From: Pantoea sp. A4
GTDB lineage: Bacteria > Pseudomonadota > Gammaproteobacteria > Enterobacterales > Enterobacteriaceae
Reading direction: 5' to 3'
NCBI RefSeq assembly: GCF_000295955.2
Contig: NZ_ALXE01000026.1
Coordinates: 62,001 to 126,000 of the forward strand
Length of the DNA stretch: 64,000 nucleotides
A program made the translations under genes and the position numbers. The notes below the pieces were generated by a model, which had not been told where the DNA came from, made no database searches, and was given only the letters and a program-made list of their open reading frames with translations. Shown one piece after another: positions 10,343 through 18,963 of the stretch (position 1 is its first letter; every line of letters begins with the position of its first letter).

Positions 10343-10401
10343 ATGACCGACCGCTGATCAGCGGATGATGGCCCTTTCGCGATCATCAGAGAGCCGTAAA
10401 G

Positions 10402-10809
10402 ATGTTTGATACCAAAATTGCCTATATTGTCCGTAACGATCTGCCCATCTGGCAGCGCTTAAACGTTGTTGCTTTTCTTGCCACCGGCATCGCCGCCTCT
10501 GCCCCGGAAATTATGGGCGCGCCTTACGTGGACGCACTGGGCCGACAGTACGGTAATATGTCTGGTCAGCCAATGCTGATTTTCGAAGCAGATGTCGCCG
10601 GGCTACAAACCGTGCAACGCAAAGGCTTCGAACGTGAACTCACAATGATTCCCTACGTACACGCGATGTTCTCCACCGGTCATGACGAAGCCAACCGGGA
10701 AGTGTTTTTAGCGGAAGACGCTGAGAATATGAATCTGGTGGGGCTCGGCCTGCGCGGCCCAAAGAAGATGGTGGATAAGGTGATTAAAGGTCTGGCGCTG
10801 CACGGCTAG
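10402..10809 (+). CDS. DUF2000 family protein
   Basis: 135 residues matching the DUF2000 pattern: KIAYIVRNDLPIWQRLNVVAFLATG at the start, YVDALGRQYGNMSGQP in the middle and MNLVGLGLRGPKKMVDKVIKGL at the end. The fold is a small alpha/beta protein related to peptidyl-tRNA hydrolase 2. Its biochemical role is not established. It follows the AraC regulator in the same direction and is closed by a strong hairpin. Confidence 0.75.
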   Translation: MFDTKIAYIVRNDLPIWQRLNVVAFLATGIAASAPEIMGAPYVDALGRQYGNMSGQPMLIFEADVAGLQTVQRKGFERELTMIPYVHAMFSTGHDEANREVFLAEDAENMNLVGLGLRGPKKMVDKVIKGLALHG

Positions 10810-10812
10810 TGG

Positions 10813-10840
10813 AAAGCGGGCTGCCTGAGCAGCCCGCTTT
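10813..10840. terminator. bidirectional hairpin between the DUF2000 gene and gcd
   Basis: Perfect 12-bp arms AAAGCGGGCTGC / GCAGCCCGCTTT around a CTGA loop, between two convergent genes. T-runs are short on both sides, so it is a moderate terminator or an RNA-stabilising stem. Confidence 0.7.
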
Positions 10841-10860
10841 AGTACGGCAGGTTAATGCAG

Positions 10861-13260
10861 TTACTGCCCGGTATCTGGCAGCGAGAAGGCGATCAGATAA
10901 TCACCCTGATCCGGTGAATGTGCTGCTCCGCCCGCGGAGATCACCACATACGGCTTGCCGGTCTTCGGTGATTTGTAAACCAGCGGTGAGGCAGTTGCGC
11001 CTACCGGTAAACGGTATTTCCAGATCTCCTCACCGGTTTTGCTGTTAAACGCCCTCAGGTAGTTATCCTGCGTTCCCGCAAAGAACACGATGCCACCGGC
11101 TGTCGCCGTTGGGCCACCCAGCGTTGGCATACCGATCGGCATCGCCATATGCGTTTTCACGCCCAGAGGACCAGAGTCTTCAACGGTACCCACCGGCACT
11201 TGCCAGACCAGTTTTTTGGTATTCAGATCGATAGCACTGAGCGTACCAAACGGTGGGTTTTGGCACGGTACACCCAGCGAAGACATAAAGAAGTCTGACT
11301 TCAGGCCGACATACGGACCCGCAAACATCGTGCGGATAGGATATTTGCCTTTATAGGCTTTGGCTTCTTCGGCCGTTTTCAGCGCCATGATTTTACCCAT
11401 GCGAATGTCGTTAACATACATGATGTTATCGCGCTCATCGATGGAGATACCGCCCCAGTTCATCCCGCCCAATGTGCTTGGGAACTGAATGTAGTTGGAT
11501 TCTGCCGTAGGCGTGAAAATACCGTTATAACGGGAAGATTTAAACGCGATACGGCACTCAAGCTGGTCGAATGGCGTGATCCCCCACATATCCGACTCTT
11601 TCAGTTTAGTCAGGCCTAAAGCCGGCATATCTACAGAGAATGGCTGCGTCGGCGACAGATGATCATTTTGTCCTGACGGCGTGGTCACCACCGGACGTTC
11701 TTCCACTTTGCTCGCCGGTTTGCCGGTGCGGCGGTCGATCACGAAGATCTGCCCGGTCTTGGTGGTTTGAATCAGAACCGGAACACGTTCTCCCTGCTCA
11801 TTTTTCATCTCATACATCACGGGCTGGGATGGGAGGTCATAATCCCAGATATCATGATGCACCGTCTGGAAGACCCATTTGGTTTTCCCGGTAGACGCAT
11901 CCACCGCCACCACCGCTGAAGCAAACTTTTCGGATGAAGGCATACGCTCACCGCCCCAGTAGTCAGGTGGCCCCATACCGGTTGGCAGATATACGGTGTT
12001 AAGTTCCTGATCGTAGGTGGCAGGTGCCCAGACGTTTGGCGTTCCGCCGGTGTGATTCACCGCATCCGGCGCATCTTCCTCGGCGTTCCATGACCAGGCC
12101 AGTTTACCGTTACGTACGTCATAAGCGCGAACCACACCTGAGGCATCTTTATCTGAATGGTCAAAAATCCAGGTGCCGAAGACCGTTAAGTGCCCCATGA
12201 TCACCGGAGTGCCACTTGGGTGATAGGCCGCGCCTTTTTCGGCTGGCTTCATGCCTTCATGTAAATCTACGGTGCCGTTGGTGCCGAAGTCAGAGCACGC
12301 CTGGCCGGTTTTCGCATCCAGTGCCAGCATACGTGCATCAACCGTAGTGGTAATAATCCGTTGACGACACTCGGCTGGCGCGACGGCTTTCTCCTCTTGA
12401 GACAAGGAGCTATCTTTATCGATATCGTAGTAGCCCACGCTACGACAGGTGACATGCGAGACCGCAGTGGCTTTCGGGTCCACCCGCCAGATGGATTTAC
12501 CGGTATCGGCATCAATCGCGGCGATCACGTTTTGCGGCGTACAGGAGTACAACACGTTGCCAATTTGCAGCGGTGTATTTTCGTCAACGCCCGCCTCTTT
12601 GCCAGCCAGTCGACGCCCGGTGTGATAGGTCCACGCCACTTGCAGCTTACTGACATTCTCAGGTGTTATCTGATCCACAACGGCAAAGCGGGTTCCGCTG
12701 GCATTGCGGGAGAGATGGTCCCAGTTTTGATCGGCCTCGGCTTTATTCGGGCTGGCGTAGGCTTCAGGATGCTCAGCGGCCGCCGACGGATTATAGATTT
12801 TGCCGTGCGGGAAGAATGCACCAGCCAGCACAGCGAGTAAGCCGACAAACACGCCCCAGCCACCGGCGAAGCTCAGGCGGTTACGCTGGCTGTTCGCACC
12901 AGCTACTGCCGGGAATACCCAAAAGCTGAGCATCAGAATGATGGCAGGCACCACTAAACGGGCGGTCAGCGGCCAGTAGGAAAGACCGCCAACTTCAATC
13001 AACGACCAGATCGCCGTGGCAATAAAAATCACCACCGACAAGTGCAGGCCGCGGCGTTTTTTCATCCACAGTGACGCCAGCAAGACCAGATAGGCCAGCC
13101 CGGCGATAGCGTAATAATAAGACCCACCCAGAGAGGCGAGTTTTACCCCGCCGATGATAAAATATATCCCTGTCACAGCCGTTAAAAGGCTGAATATTAT
13201 TTTCAGTAGTAATGAAAAGTATTTATGAATACATTTCCCGGAATCATCAATAGATGACAT
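10861..13260 (-). CDS. gcd: membrane-bound PQQ-dependent glucose/quinate-family dehydrogenase, copy 1
   Basis: 799 residues from the ATG at 13260, preceded by AAGGAG; an earlier in-frame start at 13281 is less likely. Five N-terminal membrane segments (about residues 15-135) anchor it in the inner membrane. The rest is a periplasmic beta-propeller PQQ domain, with blocks QNWDHLSRNASGTRFA, VHHDIWDYDLPSQP, MNWGGISID and AGGIVFFAGTQDNYLRAF. The family oxidises glucose (or quinate/shikimate) outside the cytoplasm and passes electrons to ubiquinone. The substrate of this copy cannot be read from sequence. A second family member lies at 39007-41451. The neighbouring idn genes could use its gluconate. 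Confidence 0.9.
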   Translation of the reverse strand: MSSIDDSGKCIHKYFSLLLKIIFSLLTAVTGIYFIIGGVKLASLGGSYYYAIAGLAYLVLLASLWMKKRRGLHLSVVIFIATAIWSLIEVGGLSYWPLTARLVVPAIILMLSFWVFPAVAGANSQRNRLSFAGGWGVFVGLLAVLAGAFFPHGKIYNPSAAAEHPEAYASPNKAEADQNWDHLSRNASGTRFAVVDQITPENVSKLQVAWTYHTGRRLAGKEAGVDENTPLQIGNVLYSCTPQNVIAAIDADTGKSIWRVDPKATAVSHVTCRSVGYYDIDKDSSLSQEEKAVAPAECRQRIITTTVDARMLALDAKTGQACSDFGTNGTVDLHEGMKPAEKGAAYHPSGTPVIMGHLTVFGTWIFDHSDKDASGVVRAYDVRNGKLAWSWNAEEDAPDAVNHTGGTPNVWAPATYDQELNTVYLPTGMGPPDYWGGERMPSSEKFASAVVAVDASTGKTKWVFQTVHHDIWDYDLPSQPVMYEMKNEQGERVPVLIQTTKTGQIFVIDRRTGKPASKVEERPVVTTPSGQNDHLSPTQPFSVDMPALGLTKLKESDMWGITPFDQLECRIAFKSSRYNGIFTPTAESNYIQFPSTLGGMNWGGISIDERDNIMYVNDIRMGKIMALKTAEEAKAYKGKYPIRTMFAGPYVGLKSDFFMSSLGVPCQNPPFGTLSAIDLNTKKLVWQVPVGTVEDSGPLGVKTHMAMPIGMPTLGGPTATAGGIVFFAGTQDNYLRAFNSKTGEEIWKYRLPVGATASPLVYKSPKTGKPYVVISAGGAAHSPDQGDYLIAFSLPDTGQ

Positions 13261-13784
13261 GTGAGGAACTCCTTCTCTCATTGTTGAGTTGTTATTCGGT
13301 TAGTTCTTCCTGGCCAAAATCCCGACACCATGCAAGATCAGGCCCTTAGAGGCAGTTTTGTAGAGCTTTGTAAATATACATTGCGACTTAGTTACATGCA
13401 CGTTAAATAAAACCATCTTTTTTGGGTGGGTTTTGGATAGATTACTCACCGGTGGGAATTTATAACGTCATTCACAGCAGGGATGTCGCTGATGAGGTAT
13501 GCCATGTGGTGGGGTTTATTTCGTTTTAGCGAGCAGGTGTCGTAAATAATTTAGAGAACCGGGAATGAATAGATTCATTTAAATAATAATATTATAAACA
13601 TTGGTTATTGATATTAGGGAGCTGTCGCTCTTAAACAGTGGCAATACTTAGTGAGGCCCTAAACAGATGATGCGATTAGGATTGTATAGATAGTGAATGA
13701 TCAGCCTATGGGTTCGGCGCTTTCTTCACCGTTCCTCTTACTCCTTCTCTCTCCAGCAACGGCACACTTAATTCTCTTACTTTA
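13261..13784. other. intergenic region upstream of gcd copy 1
   Basis: No gene is supported here. The stretch is AT-rich with a gcd ribosome site at its left end. It must contain the gcd promoter reading left, but I could not assign boxes with confidence. It ends at the hipB-side operator. Confidence 0.4.
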
Positions 13785-13815
13785 TGTCTTAAGTCCATTT
13801 TTTTAACTTAAGACA
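13785..13815. promoter_or_regulatory. palindromic operator candidate for the HipB-like repressor
   Basis: TGTCTTAAG (13785-13793) and CTTAAGACA (13807-13815) form a perfect 9-bp inverted repeat separated by 13 bases. It lies about 85 bp before the hipB-like start. HipB proteins autorepress through upstream palindromes, so this is the natural candidate operator; the sequence differs from the E. coli HipB site. Confidence 0.55.
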
Positions 13816-13899
13816 CAAAATACTGGGTTTATAATTGAGCCTTAGCGAACCGAAACCTATAATGACAGTCTTCAACACTTTTACGCATCGGTGAGATCC

Positions 13900-14226
13900 A
13901 TGTTAGACCTCAGCTTGAGCAAACCCAGTGAAATTGTGAACCTGCTCTGCGAGCGCTTGCGTAAAGAGCGGCTAGCGCAGCAAATGACCCAGGCTGAGGT
14001 TGCCAGCCGCGCCGGGGTGAGCACCAATACCGTTTCGAATCTCGAAGCCGGTCGCAATGTTGGGTTTGAAAACGTCGTTCGTGTCGCCATGGTACTGGGC
14101 CGCGCCAAAGAACTCGAAAACCTGTTCCTCCCTCAGATTGATAGCCTGAGTGATATCATGCGCTATGAGAAAGGGGCTGCCCGTAAACGCATCAGAAAGG
14201 GGCCTGAGGATGATTATTTACGATGA
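13900..14226 (+). CDS. HipB-like antitoxin/transcriptional repressor
   Basis: 108 residues from the ATG at 13900 (a GTG at 13891 is possible). Residues about 12-75 form a Cro/CI-type helix-turn-helix: LRKERLAQQMTQAEVASRAG, then VSTNTVSNLEAGRN. This is the HipB domain type. The basic C-terminus ends in RKRIRKGPEDDYLR. In HipBA modules hipB precedes and overlaps hipA. Here the following hipA is broken, so this is probably an orphan repressor still under its own palindromic operator. Confidence 0.75.
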   Translation: MLDLSLSKPSEIVNLLCERLRKERLAQQMTQAEVASRAGVSTNTVSNLEAGRNVGFENVVRVAMVLGRAKELENLFLPQIDSLSDIMRYEKGAARKRIRKGPEDDYLR

Positions 14227-14687
14227 GAGATCGGGCAAGTGGCTTTGGGAACGGTAATTTTATCCACGTGACTTAGATTTTCACCAATGACATGCAGGAA
14301 AAGCGGCTCGCCTTCGAACGTGCAGTATTTAATGTCGTTTTCAACAACCGAGACGATCACCCAAAAAACTTCTCTTATTTCATGTCATCAACCGGGAAAT
14401 GGAAGCTCGCACCGGCATATGATGTCACGTTTTGTGAAGGCCCTGGCGGCTACCATCAGATGGATGTGATGGGAGAAGCGTTAAATATCGAACGAAAACA
14501 TATACTCAAACTGGCTGAGGAAGCCGAAGTTTCATCCTCAGAAGCCGATGAAATCATTAATGACATTTGCAATGTCGGAACAAGATTTTTTGACATTGCA
14601 AAAGAGGCTTACCCTGATGCCATTACCGATGGAACACTGAAATTTATTCAGAGTAGAATTTCACAGAATATACAAAACCTGCGCTGA
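14211..14687 (+). pseudogene. decayed hipA-like toxin kinase gene (C-terminal remnant)
   Basis: A short frame at 14211 overlaps the end of hipB as a hipA start would, but stops after 15 codons. From about 14280, and from the ATG at 14292, 131 residues match the C-terminal part of HipA kinases. The catalytic-loop-like FNNRDDHPKNFSYFM and the metal-binding-type LAPAYDVTF are present. The nucleotide-binding N-terminal two thirds is missing, an internal deletion of roughly 900 bases for a normal hipA. An active toxin is therefore not expected. Confidence 0.75.
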
Positions 14688-14707
14688 TGCAGGTTGGTGT
14701 TTAGCTG

Positions 14708-14741
14708 TAAAAAAGCCCGCTATTCAGCGGGCTTTTTGTTT
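14708..14741. terminator. intrinsic terminator, probably the original guaA terminator
   Basis: AAGCCCGCT and AGCGGGCTT flank a short loop, with T-runs on both strands. On the minus strand it lies just beyond the att core that carries a guaA-like 3' end. Before insertion it would therefore have terminated guaA; it also closes the hipA remnant on the plus strand. Confidence 0.75.
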
Positions 14742-14760
14742 AACGCATTAGCAGGAAAGT

Positions 14761-14777
14761 ATTATTCCCACTCAGTC
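14761..14777 (-). mobile_element. distal attachment site of the guaA island (att core 1)
   Basis: This 17-mer matches the guaA 3' end at 33888-33904 at 15 of 17 positions. Read on the minus strand it still encodes the last guaA residues E-W-E followed by TAA. Such a duplication of a gene's 3' end is the mark of tyrosine-recombinase integration. It defines the left border of the accessory region. Confidence 0.75.
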
Positions 14778-14833
14778 ATAAATGAGAAAAAATAATTCTT
14801 ATACAACAATGATTTTCAACCAACATACTATCC

Positions 14834-14853
14834 AATACCATTAAAAATACCAT
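14834..14853 (+). repeat. paired AATACCAT boxes, left end of element A
   Basis: AATACCAT at 14834-14841 and 14846-14853, 12 bp apart and 73 bp from the att core. The same pair, same spacing and almost the same distance from the core (74 bp) occur at 18764-18783. They are probably integrase arm-type binding sites. Confidence 0.55.
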
Positions 14854-15210
14854 ACAGAGAAGAAGCAAATGTGAGCCTCTTAACGGACCTCGTCAACCGC
14901 CTTGTAGAGCCTAGCCTCACAATTTCACCAATGACGGGAACTCGCTTCAAGGCCCGAATGTCCAGACTAGGCTGGTTGCAGTCGCTCAATTCAGAAAGAT
15001 CAATGACTACAGTTGTTGAAGGAGTCTACAGAAGTCTGTTCTGCACCCCCAAATCTGTAACTGCAACCTAACGAATTCAAATATCTGTGATTGCGTGAGG
15101 CGAACACCTGACGTATGTGAATCGTTGAAGCTCGGTGCTGTCTACGGAACCTATGGCGATTCACTGAACGTCTGCATTGATCCAGCTGTTGTTGGCATTG
15201 CCTATAGGGC
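14854..15210. other. region between the element A left end and its helicase gene
   Basis: A 66-codon plus-strand frame (14871-15071) is present but has no recognisable motif and only a weak start context. It is not called as a gene. Nothing else is evident before the helicase stop at 15211. Confidence 0.35.
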
Positions 15211-18200
15211 TTAGTGAGGAACGTCCAGCACGGTCACTCGCACACCCAATTGTCTAGCGTAACCAACCAGACCATCAAACAGGTGAAATAGCTGCGCGGT
15301 TTCTGCGGTTCTCTTGGAGGGATCCTTGAGCACCTTCTGAAGTGCATCAAGGTCGCAGCAGCCAGCGGTCACTAAAACCACATGCAACTGCGCGTCAGCC
15401 CGCTCGATGATGTCGCTCCGTAGCTTCCTCCACAGCGCGATGCCCGTTGGAGATTTCGCGGGTGCCTTATATAGCCGTGGAATCTTCGTGTTGTTCCAAA
15501 AGGTGGATTTCGTCCAACTCTTTGCCCCGTCAGGCGTCTCCGATCCACGCGCTAGGTAAACTAAGTTCTTCATGGCTTGCGCGACGACATCGTGAAAGGC
15601 CGAGGCCGAGATCGACGTACCCTTTCCAGCCTTTGCGTGAACTAGTGCGATTTGACGATTCGTGAAGTTGGCCAGCACAAAGTCGGCGCACTCCGAACCC
15701 AAGTCGTCACAGATGACCAACTCAGGCGAGAATCCGGGCGATACGTCACCATCGGCGATTGCTTTGAAGAGAGAGCCTGGGATAAAGGCAGTGGCCTTCG
15801 TACCTTGCTTCTTGGCTGCATCTAACTCATCGGTCGAGCCCTTTTCGTTAGCGCAGGCAGCGATGCGTGGGCGACTGAAGTGCTGCAAAAGGGATTCCTC
15901 GGCGTGAGCATAGTCAACCTTGTAGAAGTTGCGGCCCTGGTAAACCATGGCCCCATCCTGAAGACCGATCAGAACCAACTCCTGATTCTGGTTCAGGTAG
16001 TCCGTGAACGACTTGGCGCTGCTCCCAGTGTCGTCCTCGAGGACTTGAACGCCAAACCCACCTCGAACGCCCTTTCCCTTGAACCAGAAGCGCCCCTTAT
16101 CTTGCTGGTACTCCAAGAGCAATTCCAGCTCAACGCTTACCGGCGGGTCCGCGAGATCTTCGAATATGTATGTACACTCGTGCATATTGGTGCTTGTGCC
16201 GGATGGCCCGCTCTTTGGCGACGTGACCTCAACGGAAGAAGCTACGATGCGAAGTTCTTCGCCTTCGGCGGAAGAGATGCGGATCTTCGACTGCGACAAA
16301 TCGATCGACATTGTCACCGGAAGCGGTTTTAGAGGTGGCTTGCAGGTCTGCATGTATCTTTGCAAGACGATATTGTCAACATGCGTCGAGGCCAGCGCCG
16401 AGGCGATTGACGTTGCCCATTCTTTAAACAAAGATACAGAGTGGCGTCGTCTTTGCTGCTCGGGAATATCCTGACGAACCCGACCGCGATGCATACCAAC
16501 GTAGCGTCGCCCCTTTGCCGACGCTCCACGGGCCGCTTTGCAGATCTGAACCCGGTCAGTCAGCGAGGCAGGGATCAGCTTCAGATCGTGACCGCGATGA
16601 ACTGACGCCCTGATCACAGTGTCAAATGGAATAGCGCTGCTCGTGGAAACATTGGTGATGCTGTACGACGCATCAAGTAACTGAGATAGCTCGGCTGCCC
16701 CAAGAGCTGTGGTCGACACATCGATAAGCGCTTCAGGATAAGTACCTGTGGTGTCCGAAACCAGAAGGTAGTCGCCAGCAACGACTACGCAGTGCACTTC
16801 GAGTCTGACTTCATACAGTGATGTCTCTTCCAGAAGACGGGAATTTGCTATCGATGCGTAGACCCATAGTGCGAAGTCTGTCGCTCGCTGGCACGGCGCA
16901 TTCGGCTCACCAAGAATGATTGCGTCTGTAAGGTTAAGACTGTCGGTGCAGTCTTCGATATATTCTTCCAGAGAAAAGCTGCTCTTTAGCCTGCGCACGA
17001 GCACGCTTGGCGCAATAACAACCTGAGGATTGTCTGCAAGCACATCCTGACGAAACCTTCGCCGGAAGCGACCATCGAAGTACTCCACGGAAGGCTGACT
17101 CTCCAACATACGCTCGACAACATTGCGATAGTGCTGCGCTGTCAGGAGTTCTACGCTTTTTTCGAACTCTCGGTACGCCAGCCAACGATCACCCAGATTT
17201 AAGTAGTTCGGCGCGTAGAGTAGAGCCGCACAGTCCTCTCGATCCGAACGTCCCCTTCGCAGAACCCGTCCGATTTGCTGAATGAGCTTGCGGTCATTGC
17301 CAACGGGCCCGAAGAAGGCGACACAGCAGAATCGGTGGTCGTCCAGTCCTTCGGTTAGTTTGTGCTGATGAATCCAGATCACCGCGCTGTGCCTCTCAGG
17401 GACTTCCTTCAACAAATGCGAGCCAGCATTCCCTGTAAAAGTGTCATGTATGCCAATGGCGTCAAGACCCGCGTCGCGAATCACTGCCACTGCTGCCTTG
17501 ATGTCAGCAGCACTGGTGCAGCATATGATGGCCCGAGGTGTGCTGCTGATCAGACTATTCGACTGTACCGCGGCCTTCCAAGCAGCAGAGAATTCCTGAG
17601 CCAGTTTCGGAACGTCCATCGCATCAGGCAGGGATAGCGTCTTAAGGGGACGAATAATCTTTGCCGCTTCGGCATCGTGGTGTGAAAAATGAAAAACGGA
17701 TTCTTTTGGGTTCTCGATGCGGAACAGCTTTAGGTCATTGCGATACGGTGTCGCAGTCATGAGGATCATGGGCTTGTTAAGCGATTTCACCGCCTTCCCC
17801 CAGCGTAGTGCCGGTTCGTAGTGGCACTCATCAACGACAACGGCATCGACGGATGCGGCGAGCGCGGCGTACTCCTGAGGCGAGGATCTTTGGAGTTCAG
17901 TCAGTGTGGTGAACGTGCAGACAAGCACCTTGGCATCGGTGTTACTTAATACGTCTTTTATGGATGAGGGCACAAAACCGACAATAGTTTTTTCATTTGG
18001 CGCTGGGTATCTGACGCTTGCCCAGAATCCGTGCTGGAGCGCGCTGACCATCTGGTCTCGTAAATTCTTCCAAGGAGTAAGTACCAGGACACGACCTGAC
18101 GCACTGATCACGGACAGACAGGCGATGACGCCAGTCTTTCCTGTACCGGTAGGCATCCGAACTAGGCAAGCAGTACTATTGGCTCGCATACGCTCAATGA

Positions 18201-18291
18201 CGAATGAAAGCCCTCTGCGTTGGTGATCCCAAAGGCTAATGCCCTGAGGAATATCGCTAAACATCGGTGCCTCCCATGCTTTTTTATTCAC
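15211..18291 (-). CDS. large DEAH-box helicase with possible C-terminal nuclease domain
   Basis: 1026 residues. The N-terminal superfamily 2 helicase core is complete: LWDHQRRGL (Q-motif region), Walker A MPTGTGKT at 46-53, DECH at 154-157, TAT at 179-181 and motif VI QQIGRVLRRGR near residue 345. Middle and C-terminal parts match no family I can name. Near residues 870-910 a pattern LVICDDLGSECADF followed by IALVHAKAG resembles the acid...HxK layout of PD-(D/E)XK nucleases. This is the only clear gene of element A. Helicase-nuclease proteins of this kind are typical phage-defence factors, but the role is inferred from type and setting. The ATG at 18291 is the first start; one at residue 10 is possible. 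Confidence 0.75.
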   Translation of the reverse strand: MNKKAWEAPMFSDIPQGISLWDHQRRGLSFVIERMRANSTACLVRMPTGTGKTGVIACLSVISASGRVLVLTPWKNLRDQMVSALQHGFWASVRYPAPNEKTIVGFVPSSIKDVLSNTDAKVLVCTFTTLTELQRSSPQEYAALAASVDAVVVDECHYEPALRWGKAVKSLNKPMILMTATPYRNDLKLFRIENPKESVFHFSHHDAEAAKIIRPLKTLSLPDAMDVPKLAQEFSAAWKAAVQSNSLISSTPRAIICCTSAADIKAAVAVIRDAGLDAIGIHDTFTGNAGSHLLKEVPERHSAVIWIHQHKLTEGLDDHRFCCVAFFGPVGNDRKLIQQIGRVLRRGRSDREDCAALLYAPNYLNLGDRWLAYREFEKSVELLTAQHYRNVVERMLESQPSVEYFDGRFRRRFRQDVLADNPQVVIAPSVLVRRLKSSFSLEEYIEDCTDSLNLTDAIILGEPNAPCQRATDFALWVYASIANSRLLEETSLYEVRLEVHCVVVAGDYLLVSDTTGTYPEALIDVSTTALGAAELSQLLDASYSITNVSTSSAIPFDTVIRASVHRGHDLKLIPASLTDRVQICKAARGASAKGRRYVGMHRGRVRQDIPEQQRRRHSVSLFKEWATSIASALASTHVDNIVLQRYMQTCKPPLKPLPVTMSIDLSQSKIRISSAEGEELRIVASSVEVTSPKSGPSGTSTNMHECTYIFEDLADPPVSVELELLLEYQQDKGRFWFKGKGVRGGFGVQVLEDDTGSSAKSFTDYLNQNQELVLIGLQDGAMVYQGRNFYKVDYAHAEESLLQHFSRPRIAACANEKGSTDELDAAKKQGTKATAFIPGSLFKAIADGDVSPGFSPELVICDDLGSECADFVLANFTNRQIALVHAKAGKGTSISASAFHDVVAQAMKNLVYLARGSETPDGAKSWTKSTFWNNTKIPRLYKAPAKSPTGIALWRKLRSDIIERADAQLHVVLVTAGCCDLDALQKVLKDPSKRTAETAQLFHLFDGLVGYARQLGVRVTVLDVPH

Positions 18292-18689
18292 GTAAGTCTA
18301 TCAGGCGCAGTGCTCGTCAACTGCACTGGGGCATCCTCAAATAATGAGGAGCAGAATAGTTTTTCTGCCCAACCGACGCTACTAGTGCCGTTGATCGTGG
18401 CGACCGGAACTCATCGTACAGCGTCTATTCACACACAGGTGTTGAACGACTGAGATCGCTGCAGAACAGTCAGTGCCTTCCATTTACAGAGCCGCAGGAC
18501 GCAGCGAAAATCACCCCAACTTACAGACATCGGACATATACCATGCCAGTCGCTAGATGTGTCCTTGGTATCAGTACCACCCAACTTGTGATACCTGACT
18601 CAATGCCATAAAAAATGCCATTGACAACGCAATATGCATTATCAATGGCACATTGAATATTGTTTTAAATCAAATGTCTATAAAAACCT
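18292..18689. other. right end of element A: helicase promoter region and phased AATGCCAT boxes
   Basis: No gene is supported. AATGCCAT occurs at 18602-18609 and 18614-18621, again 12 bp apart, with an inverted ATGGCA at 18635-18640. The region between integrase and guaA at the true right end (33600-33760) has similar ATGCCA/TGGCAT boxes. This supports reading it as the right arm of an island, just before the internal att-like core. Confidence 0.5.
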
Positions 18690-18705
18690 CTTACTCCCAC
18701 ACAAT
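18690..18705 (-). mobile_element. internal att-like core at the junction of two tandem elements
   Basis: CTTACTCCCACACAAT agrees with the 14761 core at 12 of the 15 positions compared. On the minus strand it reads GTGTGGGAGTAA against GAGTGGGAATAA. It is diverged, but its flanks resemble an island right end on one side and an island left end on the other. Confidence 0.5.
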
Positions 18706-18763
18706 TATCAATAACCCCCTAATAGACCAGTAAATACGAAGTCAAAAAGGAACGAAAAACTTT

Positions 18764-18783
18764 AATACCATGAGAAATACCAT
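18764..18783 (+). repeat. paired AATACCAT boxes, left end of element B
   Basis: AATACCAT at 18764-18771 and 18776-18783: same sequence, same 12-bp spacing and the same distance from its core as the pair at 14834-14853. This is the best evidence that a second element begins at 18690. Confidence 0.6.
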
Positions 18784-18963
18784 AGAGGATCAAAATCAAC
18801 TTTGAGAACCTGTCCCGCTTGGAAAATGCCTAGGAGACCAGAAGCGATTCAGTGTTAGTCCTGAGGCGTTTAGCAACCATCGCGGTTTATCCACCTGCCT
18901 AGTCAGCTAGTCGGATGTGACATGCGCCGACTAACCTACACAATGAGCACTGTACAAGAATTC

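Larger units (their letters stand above)
14761..18690. mobile_element. element A: integrase-less island bounded by att-like sites
   Basis: About 3.9 kb between att core 1 and the internal att-like sequence at 18690. It holds one large helicase gene and no integrase, regulator or transfer gene. The left end has paired AATACCAT boxes and the right end has paired AATGCCAT boxes, both pairs at 12-bp spacing, as expected for recombinase arm sites. It may be a passenger that depends on the integrase of element B. The internal border is inferred from imperfect matches. Confidence 0.55.

Noticed and set aside
14871..15071. 66-codon frame at the left end of element A
   Set aside because: No motif, weak start context and no partner gene; kept as unassigned sequence.
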